Shown here in pieces: positions 1 through 6,773 of a stretch of DNA of 64,000 nt. Source of the stretch: DSOI01 sp041394885 (GTDB lineage Bacteria > Acidobacteriota > Terriglobia > Bryobacterales > Bryobacteraceae); NCBI GenBank assembly GCA_041394885.1, contig JAWKHI010000020.1, positions 1 through 64,000 on the forward strand. The letters run 5' to 3'. Each line of letters opens with the position of its first letter. The first letter of the stretch is position 1. The translations under genes were made by a program, and so were the position numbers. The notes beneath the pieces were generated by a model that saw only the letters and a list, made by a program, of their open reading frames with translations, ran no database searches and was not told where the DNA came from.

Positions 1-480
1 GTCGTCGTACCCGTACCCAAAGCTGCCGATTACAGTGGCCGTATTCGCTGGATCGTAGGCAGCGCCACCGCACAACAGTCCCAGGCCCTTGTCACAGGTA
101 TCGTAGAAGAGTGTCGCCTTTGACGTCGTTGAGCCGCTATACGTCTTCTCGGTAAGACGCTCGAGGGCGTCATAAAGGTCCAGCAAGAACGAGAGCGCTT
201 CGGTATCGTCGAACTCTAGTCGATAGCCGTTCACACGGAGGAACGCGCCGGTCATTGTCACAGCCAACCGTTTGTTGCCGTCTACGAAAGGATGGTTCTG
301 CGAGAGGCTCTCCCACAAAGCGGCCGCTTCCTGAATCACGTCACTGTAGTAGCCGCTACGCGGCCGGGCAAGCGCGGACTCCAGTGCCCCGCGATCCCGG
401 ATACCTCCAGACCCTCCGAACCTCGCGATCAGCTTCGCATGCACGGAAACGGTCTCTTCGATCAGGGGATATCGGGTCAC
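1..480 (-). CDS. doc: Doc/Fic-family death-on-curing toxin running into a YD/RHS repeat (partial, runs off left edge)
   Basis: Translated from the GTG at 480-478, the first ~100 residues are a typical death-on-curing toxin: a GGSGGIRDRGALESALARP block and the Fic motif NHPFVDGNKR (H-x-F-x-D-G-N-K-R), which in this family binds nucleotide and modifies targets such as EF-Tu. The start overlaps the antitoxin stop (GTGA), the usual coupled arrangement. From about codon 101 (near position 180) the expected Doc C-terminus is missing. The frame instead continues with YDALERLTEKTYSG, a YDTC block and GYGYDD, which look like YD/RHS repeats, and stays open to position 1. Either a recombination joined a Doc gene to an RHS gene, or this is a chimeric pseudogene. 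The Doc assignment is firm; the functional state is unknown. Confidence 0.75.
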   Translation of the reverse strand, partial: MTRYPLIEETVSVHAKLIARFGGSGGIRDRGALESALARPRSGYYSDVIQEAAALWESLSQNHPFVDGNKRLAVTMTGAFLRVNGYRLEFDDTEALSFLLDLYDALERLTEKTYSGSTTSKATLFYDTCDKGLGLLCGGAAYDPANTATVIGSFGYGYDD

Positions 481-662
481 CGGGCGAGGCGCTGCAGCAG
501 TTCCGGATGTTCGCCGATGAACTCGTCGGCGGCCTGCAGGAACGGGGACTGAGAGTGTTCAGACTCGCCCCGCTGTTTCAGGTAGCCGATGAACTGCCGC
601 ACCGCTTCCTGCTCCTGCGGCGTCAGGGATCGAACAACTTCGGCAAGGCTCTCGGTTGCCAT
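477..662 (-). CDS. Small antitoxin-like partner of the Doc-like toxin
   Basis: A 61-residue acidic protein starting MATESLAEVVRSLTPQEQ and ending LLQRLAR. It has no recognisable Phd DNA-binding fold by eye; it reads as two helical segments (a 'LTPQEQEAVRQFIGYLK' helix and a C-terminal 'AADEFIGEHPELLQ' segment), like the small antitoxins paired with Doc or PIN toxins. The ATG at 662-660 has GGTGGAGAG about 7 nt upstream on the minus strand, which supports this start over the much longer open frame reaching 1196, whose upstream part is transposase debris. The stop overlaps the toxin GTG by 4 nt, implying translational coupling. The function is inferred from position; the family is not identified. 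Confidence 0.7.
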   Translation of the reverse strand: MATESLAEVVRSLTPQEQEAVRQFIGYLKQRGESEHSQSPFLQAADEFIGEHPELLQRLAR

Positions 663-727
663 GTGGGTCTCTCCACCCGCAGTATACCGCGCGACGCATC
701 GAGGATCACGTCCTCCCCGGCGGCCTG

Positions 728-869
728 TCGGCTCTGCCTGCATCAGGCGGCCTCGCGGGGCGTGCCAACACCGGCTCTGCGAAGAAGATCCACAAGTGCC
801 CGCCGCGGCGGCTCTGTTGGAGCGCATGGGCGCGCGGTTCATGAACCAGCGCGCGTATTCGGCGGAGAC
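728..869 (-). pseudogene. Frameshifted fragment resembling an archaeo-eukaryotic primase-like domain
   Basis: Three short pieces in two minus-strand frames line up into one protein-like stretch: VSAEYARWFMNRA (about 869-827), SRRGGHLWIFFAEPVLAR (about 813-759) and RLMQAEP (about 750-728). 'SRRGGHLWIFF' followed by AEPV resembles the core of primase-polymerase (AEP) domains found in mobile and conflict systems. Frame changes between the pieces mean it cannot be expressed intact. The family call is from memory of the motif and is tentative; it may be another domain. Confidence 0.35.
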
Positions 870-891
870 CTCCGGCGTCGCAGGTAGCAGG

Positions 892-1192
892 TTGGCGCGG
901 TTGTATGGAGTCAAACCCACGATCCATCGGCTCGCCCCGTAGCTCGCCCACAACTGTGGCGTTCTCAGTAGCCACTGCCGGAGTCCCAAGATCGTTTTCC
1001 GCCCGTCCGGCGTGATTCCCGGCGCAACCACCATCTGGCGGCCGGCGAACCGAGTGGCCTCAGCAGTGCGCAAAACGACAGCTTGTCCAGCCGGCGCTCC
1101 ATCGACTCCCTCAACTTCTGCCGGCGGGCTTCGATGAAGTGCTCGCTGACGGCGCTCTTGTCTAAGCCATACGCTTGCCTCAGCGTCTGCAC
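892..1192 (-). pseudogene. IS256/mutator-type transposase remnant, two frameshifts
   Basis: Read on the minus strand, three frames join into a classic IS256-family catalytic stretch: TLRQAYGLDKSAVSEHFIEA and a LDKLSFCALL block (1192 to ~1061), then RFAGRQMVVAPGITPDGRK and TILGLRQ (1052 to ~974), then ATENATVVGEL and DRGFDSIQPRQ (~972 to 892). In intact members these segments are contiguous, around the second catalytic Asp and the 'DGRK.VLG.REGATEN' region. Two frameshifts and missing ends show a decayed element. It lies directly upstream of the toxin-antitoxin pair and may have brought in or scarred this region. Confidence 0.75.
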
Positions 1193-1217
1193 TCACCGCT
1201 CAGCGTCTGCACTCACC
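1181..1217. repeat. 20-bp direct tandem repeat, 1.85 copies
   Basis: The unit cagcgtctgcactcaccgct at 1181-1200 is followed immediately by cagcgtctgcactcacc (1201-1217). It sits at the 5' edge of the transposase remnant. It may be a duplicated element end or simple slippage; no function is evident. Confidence 0.8.
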
Positions 1218-1363
1218 GGGCGTCACAGCCATACAACATTTATTTCTCCTTCCCCCACAATCACTTCCCCATTTCGAATTCGCGGCTTCCAACCGCACCC
1301 CTGTCAAACTCAAATCGGAAACCGGGCATCGTGCACGGAAACAACGAATTGAGGAGAATGGAA

Positions 1364-2299
1364 ATGACACCGCAAATACAGGTCAAACGAACCCGAGCCG
1401 AAGCCGCTCGCATCAACGGCGCGAAATCCCGTGGACCCAAAACTCCGGAGGGAAAGGCACGTGCCTCTCAGAATGCCGTTAGGCATGGAATCTTCTCCGC
1501 CTCCTTCGCCCTTCCCGGCGCGGACCACCCCGATTTCGCCCACACCCTCGCCCTTTATCGCGCTACCATGCATCCCCGCGACTCTGCCGAAGTCAGCCAC
1601 CTACACTGCCTCACCCTCGCCGAAATCCGCCTCCGCCATTGCTGGTACATTTCCACCGAACTTCTTCAGAACGCCATCGACGCCGTCCCGGCATCGGTCA
1701 CCGATTCCGGCTCGCGCCTGGCGATCGGTTTCAGGAACGTCCATGCTGCCCTCGCCCGGCTCGCCGCCGTCGAACTCCGCGCCCAGAGGTCCATGGACCA
1801 TGCTGTCGAGCTTTGGACCACCCTCCGAAAACGCAAAATCGACCGAACGAACCCAAGGGCCGCTCACGACGCGAGCCCGGCATCCCCCGCGCGGCCCGCC
1901 CCTCCCATGGCCAACCCGGGCCCACAAACGAAACTCGACCGAACGAACCCAAGCGCCGCCGCCAACGACGGCCACCACCGCGGCTTCGCGCCCCACCACC
2001 CACCCACTGACGCCCTGAAGGTGCCCCCGCCGGTGCTATCGTCGCACTATGAGCCTGTCAATCCGCCTCGCCGCACTCAGCCTCTGCGCCACGCTCGCCC
2101 TCGCCGCCGACATCACCGGGAAATGGGACTTCGAAGTCGTCCTCGATATCGGCTCCGGCAATCCCACCTTCACCTTCACCCAGGACGGGGAAAGGCTCAC
2201 CGGTACCTACTCCGGCGCCGCGGGCGACGCCAAGCTCACCGGCGTCGTGAAAGGGGATCAGGTCGAATTCACCTTCCCCGCCAACCTGGGCGGCGATAG
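1364..2299 (+). CDS. ARKSTGP/EGK-family protein, function unknown; 3' end probably frameshifted
   Basis: The N-terminal region carries a compact basic signature: AARINGAKSRGPKTPEGKA, then ASQNAVRHGIFS, shared with the gene at 55984-56574. This family is common in acidobacterial genomes as I recall them, with no known function. The ATG at 1364 is chosen because GAGGAG (1351-1356) lies 7 nt before it; the ATG at 1358 is too close. A helical middle part (to about residue 160) ends near ELWTTLRKRK. After that the frame becomes Pro/Ala-rich and runs 250 nt into the next gene, which is unusual. In the alternate frame a repeated PNEPK motif appears and a stop occurs at 2010, just before the next gene, so a frameshift near 1835 is likely. 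The real product may therefore end at 2010. Confidence 0.6.
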   Translation: MTPQIQVKRTRAEAARINGAKSRGPKTPEGKARASQNAVRHGIFSASFALPGADHPDFAHTLALYRATMHPRDSAEVSHLHCLTLAEIRLRHCWYISTELLQNAIDAVPASVTDSGSRLAIGFRNVHAALARLAAVELRAQRSMDHAVELWTTLRKRKIDRTNPRAAHDASPASPARPAPPMANPGPQTKLDRTNPSAAANDGHHRGFAPHHPPTDALKVPPPVLSSHYEPVNPPRRTQPLRHARPRRRHHREMGLRSRPRYRLRQSHLHLHPGRGKAHRYLLRRRGRRQAHRRRERGSGRIHLPRQPGRR

Positions 2300-2408
2300 T
2301 CTCGAGGTCATCTACAAAGGAAAAATCGCGGTCGACGGAACCATGAGTGGAACCGCCGATTATGGCGGAGCCGCCACCGGCAAATGGACCGCCAAACGGC
2401 ATCCGTGA
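2049..2408 (+). CDS. Small exported beta-rich protein, function unknown
   Basis: A 119-residue protein with a clear Sec signal (LRLA-type hydrophobic core, cleavage after ALAA near residue 20). The mature part alternates short beta-type stretches: ITGKWDFEV, NPTFTFTQDGERLTGTYSG, KLTGVVKGDQVEFTF and a GTADYGGAATGKW tail. The 'F.Q.G..LTGTYSG...G....G.V.G..V.F.F' rhythm is a recurrent form among acidobacterial secreted proteins and suggests a small lipocalin-like or beta-sandwich fold. It is probably periplasmic. No partner is evident in the flanking genes. No strong Shine-Dalgarno is visible before the ATG. Confidence 0.75.
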   Translation: MSLSIRLAALSLCATLALAADITGKWDFEVVLDIGSGNPTFTFTQDGERLTGTYSGAAGDAKLTGVVKGDQVEFTFPANLGGDSLEVIYKGKIAVDGTMSGTADYGGAATGKWTAKRHP

Positions 2409-2430
2409 CCCCGGGCTCTCGCCCCAGGCG

Positions 2431-3813
2431 CTACCCGCGCAAGTCGTAGCACAACAATCGAGGACCCGTACCATGAATCGAGTCCTTCGTATTCTGTGTC
2501 AAATAAAGCAGCCCCCGGCTCAATACCGGAAGCGCCCATGACTCGCGCGCCGCGAACAGCCACGCCCGCGATATCTGCTTATATCCCTTCGGCGTCAGGC
2601 TCATCCACAGCAGATGCCCCAACTCCCCGAGGCACAGAAAATCCCCGTCCACCGCCAGCAGCGTCCCCCGGAACGTGCTCAGCGTCTGCTGCCGCTGCTG
2701 CCCGTTGATCTCGAACGTTTCAGTCCATTCCGGATTCTCGCGCCACACGATCTTGCCTGTCTTTGGGTCCAGGCACGCCAGCGACGCATCCGGTTCGTTG
2801 CGGCCATCGAAGCCGTACAGATACCCGTCCTTGTACACCGGAGTGTTGAAGTGAAGTCCGAACTCAGGCGTCGTGAAAAGGACCTTGTGCTTGAAATCCG
2901 GCGTGATCTCGAGCAGCGCGCCCCCCGTGCGATAGGTGGCCGAAATGAAAACCCTGTTGTCGAAGATCACCGGGCACGACGCGTTCACGGACTCATAGCT
3001 CTTCGATCGCCACGGAAACGAAAAATCCACTTTCCCGTTGGCCGGGTCGATCGACAACAGCCCCCCCGTGGGTGGATTCGATTCGCCGCCCGCGAAGACG
3101 AAAACCCGCCGCTTGCCGTGCACCACCGCCGGCATCGGCGATGCGTAGCTCGGTCCCCATTCGCTGCCTGCTCGCCAAACCTCCTTGCCATTCATCTTGT
3201 CCAGCGCCGCCACGCACGGTCCGCCTGGCGCGCCCACGTTCAGGATCAACAGATTTCCTTCGAGCAACGGTGTGGACGCCGTTCCGAAAAAGTCCTGTGG
3301 TACCTTGTACTGCTTGTTGACTTCGACCTTCCATTGCACCTTCCCGGATGCCAGATCCAGGCAATGCAGCACGCCCTGCGCCCCCACCGTGTACACCCGG
3401 TCTCCGTCAATCACCGGCGACGCCCGTGGTCCGTTGTTATACCCGTACCGGTCTTCGAACGTGGTCGGGTACTGATGTTGCCAAAGCGCCTTCCCCGTCT
3501 CCGGATGCATGCATTCCACCGATTCCGAGTTGCCGGATCGATGCAGATATACCAGCCGCTCCCCCGCAATCGCCGGCGACGCATAGCCCGTCCCCTTGCG
3601 GAATTCCCACACCAGCGGCGGCGGCAGCTTGCGCGATAACTTCGTCTCCGTCGAAGTCGCATTGTGCGCCGGGCCCAGAAACGTCGTCCAGTCATGCACG
3701 GTCGCCGACGCGGAAAGCCCCCGCGGCTTTCGATGCACTTTTACGGATTCATCGGCGGCTCGTGTCAGCCCGGATGTCAGCAGCGGAGCGAAGAGCAAAG
3801 ACCGTCGTCTCAC
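2431..3813 (-). CDS. Exported PQQ-like beta-propeller protein
   Basis: A 460-residue secreted protein with an N-terminal export signal (MRRRSLLFAPLLTSGLTRA). It has repeated propeller blades of the PQQ/BamB type: GTGYASPAIAGERLVYLHR, ETGKALWQHQYP, ASPVIDGDRVYTVGAQG, LASGKVQWKVE, NGKEVWR and PKTGKIVWRE. The A-W motifs typical of each blade are visible. There is no catalytic quinoprotein signature, so it is more likely a scaffold or binding propeller than a dehydrogenase. A 15-bp gap separates it from the upstream gene at 3829-5103 on the same strand, so the two may be co-transcribed. The substrate is unknown. Confidence 0.8.
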   Translation of the reverse strand: MRRRSLLFAPLLTSGLTRAADESVKVHRKPRGLSASATVHDWTTFLGPAHNATSTETKLSRKLPPPLVWEFRKGTGYASPAIAGERLVYLHRSGNSESVECMHPETGKALWQHQYPTTFEDRYGYNNGPRASPVIDGDRVYTVGAQGVLHCLDLASGKVQWKVEVNKQYKVPQDFFGTASTPLLEGNLLILNVGAPGGPCVAALDKMNGKEVWRAGSEWGPSYASPMPAVVHGKRRVFVFAGGESNPPTGGLLSIDPANGKVDFSFPWRSKSYESVNASCPVIFDNRVFISATYRTGGALLEITPDFKHKVLFTTPEFGLHFNTPVYKDGYLYGFDGRNEPDASLACLDPKTGKIVWRENPEWTETFEINGQQRQQTLSTFRGTLLAVDGDFLCLGELGHLLWMSLTPKGYKQISRAWLFAARESWALPVLSRGLLYLTQNTKDSIHGTGPRLLCYDLRG

Positions 3814-3828
3814 CCCGCCATAATACCG

Positions 3829-5103
3829 TTACTGGGAATCCGGGGAATCGATCGTCACCCAAACCGTCCGCAGCCCCTTCGGCACCTTCGGCTTCTTCGC
3901 ATCCCAATGCAGTACGCCCTCTCCGCGCGGCTTCTCCCGCACCAGGATGTCGAAGCGCTTCTGCCGCCGCTTGGTGAACACCGGGTCCATTCGCTTTGTC
4001 TGCCTGATCAATCCCGCCGACGGCCCCGCCTGCTGCATCGTCGCGCTGAAATCGTACGACGCGTCTCCGCTCTTCAGAGTATGAAATTCCAACCCCACAA
4101 CGTAGTGCGGAAACGGAATCGTTTCCTTGTCCAGCCGCACCAGCCGCCCCTGCAAGGTCGCCCCGGCCCCGGCCAGCGTCTTGCCCTCGTGCACCACCGG
4201 TTTCGACACCACCGCCGTGATCCCGTCGCCGAGCGCGGCCGCCGACGGATCGATGTCATGCGCCAGCGCCGCCTCCACCGTCAATCGAACCGGCAGGGAG
4301 GAAATCGCGGCTGCTCCCGGATCCGCTTCCGGCTTCGCTTCCCCTTCCGTCTCGAAGCTCAACTTCGATTCGGCTTTGTACTGCCGGCACTCCGAGAACA
4401 CGCTGTCGTTGCGATGCTCCTCGCCCGTCAGGTCGATCACGGTAAGCCGCGCCTTTCCCGGCAGCAGGAACTGCCCATTGCCGATCGGCGTCCGCGCGTA
4501 ATCGATGGAGTGAGTCACTGCCATCACCCCCATTTCCGGCGAGATCTCATCGGCGATCACTTCCAGATGCATCAGGTCCAGCGTTTCCGCGTCCAGCAGA
4601 AAGCTCCCGCGGACGCCCACTTCCTCCTCGTTCGGCGGAAACCGGAGCATGTACCGCGAATGCTCCACCGGAAGTTCGTAGTCGTAGCGAAGTCCTTTCC
4701 GTCCGTTCGCCGGCGCTTCGCCTCGCGCGCTGTACTGCGTTGCCGGCGAGAGAAACACGTGCTGCACGTGTAGCGCGAAGTTGCCCGTGCTCACCACGCC
4801 CTTTCCTACCAGGTTCCGCAGTTCCGTGTCTTCGAAACGCCGCGAATCCGGCCAACTGTAGCGTTCGCTGCCTCCGATCAGCCCCACCTGCACCCGGATC
4901 GAATCGATCGCCTTATAGGCCACGGACTCCGACGGCCTCCGTGAACGCTCGATGCTTTGCAGGCACGTGTAGTCCGGCAACTGCTTCAGCGTCTCCCGGA
5001 TCTGCGTCCGAAAACGTTCGAGCACCATCGGCGAAGCATCGTTGGCACAAGCCGGCGCGACAACAGCCACCATTACCATCCAATAACAACAGCGGTACTG
5101 CAT
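3829..5103 (-). CDS. Exported acidobacterial protein of unknown function ('LPDYTC' type)
   Basis: A 424-residue protein with a signal peptide (hydrophobic MVMVAVVAPACA, cleavage about residue 20). The mature N-terminus has a helix then LPDYTCLQSIERS, a form seen in many acidobacterial secreted proteins. The middle is beta-rich (GKGVVSTGNFALHVQHVF, YDYELPVEHSRYMLRF, GSFLLDAETLDLMHLEV), resembling an outer-membrane lipoprotein-sorting or LolA-like beta fold. The C-terminal third has a KPVVHEGKTLAGAGATLQGR segment that looks like a small beta-barrel. I do not recognise a catalytic motif. It probably acts in the periplasm and may be transcribed with the downstream propeller protein. Confidence 0.75.
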   Translation of the reverse strand: MQYRCCYWMVMVAVVAPACANDASPMVLERFRTQIRETLKQLPDYTCLQSIERSRRPSESVAYKAIDSIRVQVGLIGGSERYSWPDSRRFEDTELRNLVGKGVVSTGNFALHVQHVFLSPATQYSARGEAPANGRKGLRYDYELPVEHSRYMLRFPPNEEEVGVRGSFLLDAETLDLMHLEVIADEISPEMGVMAVTHSIDYARTPIGNGQFLLPGKARLTVIDLTGEEHRNDSVFSECRQYKAESKLSFETEGEAKPEADPGAAAISSLPVRLTVEAALAHDIDPSAAALGDGITAVVSKPVVHEGKTLAGAGATLQGRLVRLDKETIPFPHYVVGLEFHTLKSGDASYDFSATMQQAGPSAGLIRQTKRMDPVFTKRRQKRFDILVREKPRGEGVLHWDAKKPKVPKGLRTVWVTIDSPDSQ

Positions 5104-5143
5104 GAGCCGAATTATATTCGCCCGCGCCGGCGAAAGAAAGGGG

Positions 5144-6718
5144 CTATGCCTTCTTCTGCGCGGCCTTCCGTTCCCGGGTCAACTGCCCCCACGGAACCAC
5201 CCCGCATCGCGACGCCCACGCATCGTAGGCGCTCGTCATGGACTTCACCCGGTTCGCCTGCGTCCCCGCCAGATCGTTCACCTCCGTGCGGTCTGCTTCC
5301 AGATCGTACAATTCCCAATTCCCCGGATAGCGCGACACCAGCTTCCATTTGCCGTCCCGCACGGCCCGGTTGCCTTCATGCTCCCAGAACAGCTTTCTCT
5401 GCGGAAGCCGCTTGCCTTGGAATGCCGGCTGGAGGCTCGTCCCCTCCATCGGCGTCACCGCGCGGCCCTGGTAGGTCGACGGATACTTGGCCTTGCCCAC
5501 ATCCACGCACGTCGACATCAGGTCGATCAGGTGCCCCGATTCGTGCGTGATCGCGCCCTTGCGCGCGATGCCAGCCGGCCAGTGCGCAATCAACGGCGAT
5601 GAGATGCCTCCTTCATGCACCCAGTGCTTGTAGCGCCGGAATGGCGTGTTGCTTGCGTTGGCCCACGGCAGCCCGTATGCCAGGTAGGAGTCTGGGCCGC
5701 CCGGCGGCACCCCCGGTTTCCCGCTATCGCGCTTCTCCGCGCACCCGCCGTTGTCGGCAAGGAATAGCAAAAGCGTATTGTCCAGCGTTCCCATCTCGCG
5801 CAGCTTCGCCACCACCCGGCCCACGCCCTGATCCATACGGTCGATCTGAGCCGCGTAGACCGCCATCGCGCGATCCCGATCCTTCTTGTCCTTCACCGTC
5901 TCCCATGCCGGAGACTCTTCGTCCCGCTCCGTCATCGGCCACCGCTTGTCCACGATGCCCATCTCGATCATCCGCCGGTGGCGCCGCCGCCGCAGTTCGT
6001 CCCAACCGATCATGTATTTGCCTTCGTACTTGGCCACGTCGCTCTCGTGCGCGTGGAGCGGCCAGTGCGGTGACGTGAACGGCAGGTATAGAAAGAAGGG
6101 TTGCTCGCCACGGCCGAGTTCGCCGATGAACTCCGTCGCATGGTCCACGAACGCGTCGGTCATATAGAAGCTGCCGTCGGAGGGCGGCGTGTACGGCTTG
6201 TCGTTGTACGCCATCTGCCGCCCTTTGTCCAATTCCCAATAGCTCGATGCGCCGCTGATCAAGCCGAAGTAGCGTTCAAAGCCCCGGTCAGTCGGCCAAT
6301 GCGGCCGATTCTCGCCCACATGCCACTTGCCCGACATCGCCGTGCGGTAGCCGGAGGCTCTCATCACTTCCGCGATGGTTACGCACCGGTCGTTGAGGTA
6401 ACCCTGGTAGGCGGGCGTGCCCATGTTGTTCACCATGTGCCCGATTCCTGCCTGATGCGAGTATAAACCCGATAGCAGCGAGGCCCGCGTCGGGCAGCAT
6501 CGCGCCGTGTTGTAGAAACGCGTGAAGCGCACCCCGTTGCCCGCCAGTGCGTCCAGGTTCGGCGTCGCGATTTCGGACCCGTAGCAGCCCAAGTCGGAAA
6601 ACCCCATGTCGTCCGCCATCATGATCACGATGTTCGGCCTGCGCTCCGGCGCGGCGGCGCACGTCGCGCCAACAGCGGCCGCGGAGGCGGTTTGAAGGAA
6701 GTTTCTGCGGTTCATCAT
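5144..6718 (-). CDS. Tat-exported sulfatase (arylsulfatase A type)
   Basis: A type I sulfatase of 524 residues that hydrolyses sulfate esters in the periplasm. The N-terminus (MMNRRNFLQTASAAAVGATC) is a twin-arginine signal. Metal ligands DD lie at residues 36-37 (MMADDMGFSDLG). The modification motif C-x-P-x-R is CCPTR at 74-78, so Cys74 is the predicted formylglycine, which needs a maturase not seen here. A GKWHVG motif follows, and AFQG and DLEADRTEVNDLA near the end are typical of the family. It is divergent from the DUF1549 gene, 55 bp away, and may share its promoter region. Such sulfatases often sit with DUF1549/DUF1501 genes in planctomycetes and acidobacteria that degrade sulfated glycans; the substrate is not deducible. 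Confidence 0.93.
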   Translation of the reverse strand: MMNRRNFLQTASAAAVGATCAAAPERRPNIVIMMADDMGFSDLGCYGSEIATPNLDALAGNGVRFTRFYNTARCCPTRASLLSGLYSHQAGIGHMVNNMGTPAYQGYLNDRCVTIAEVMRASGYRTAMSGKWHVGENRPHWPTDRGFERYFGLISGASSYWELDKGRQMAYNDKPYTPPSDGSFYMTDAFVDHATEFIGELGRGEQPFFLYLPFTSPHWPLHAHESDVAKYEGKYMIGWDELRRRRHRRMIEMGIVDKRWPMTERDEESPAWETVKDKKDRDRAMAVYAAQIDRMDQGVGRVVAKLREMGTLDNTLLLFLADNGGCAEKRDSGKPGVPPGGPDSYLAYGLPWANASNTPFRRYKHWVHEGGISSPLIAHWPAGIARKGAITHESGHLIDLMSTCVDVGKAKYPSTYQGRAVTPMEGTSLQPAFQGKRLPQRKLFWEHEGNRAVRDGKWKLVSRYPGNWELYDLEADRTEVNDLAGTQANRVKSMTSAYDAWASRCGVVPWGQLTRERKAAQKKA

Positions 6719-6773
6719 CGTCCAACCACCATACTATGTTCGTCTCCGGTGATAAGATTGAAGCCAAACACCC

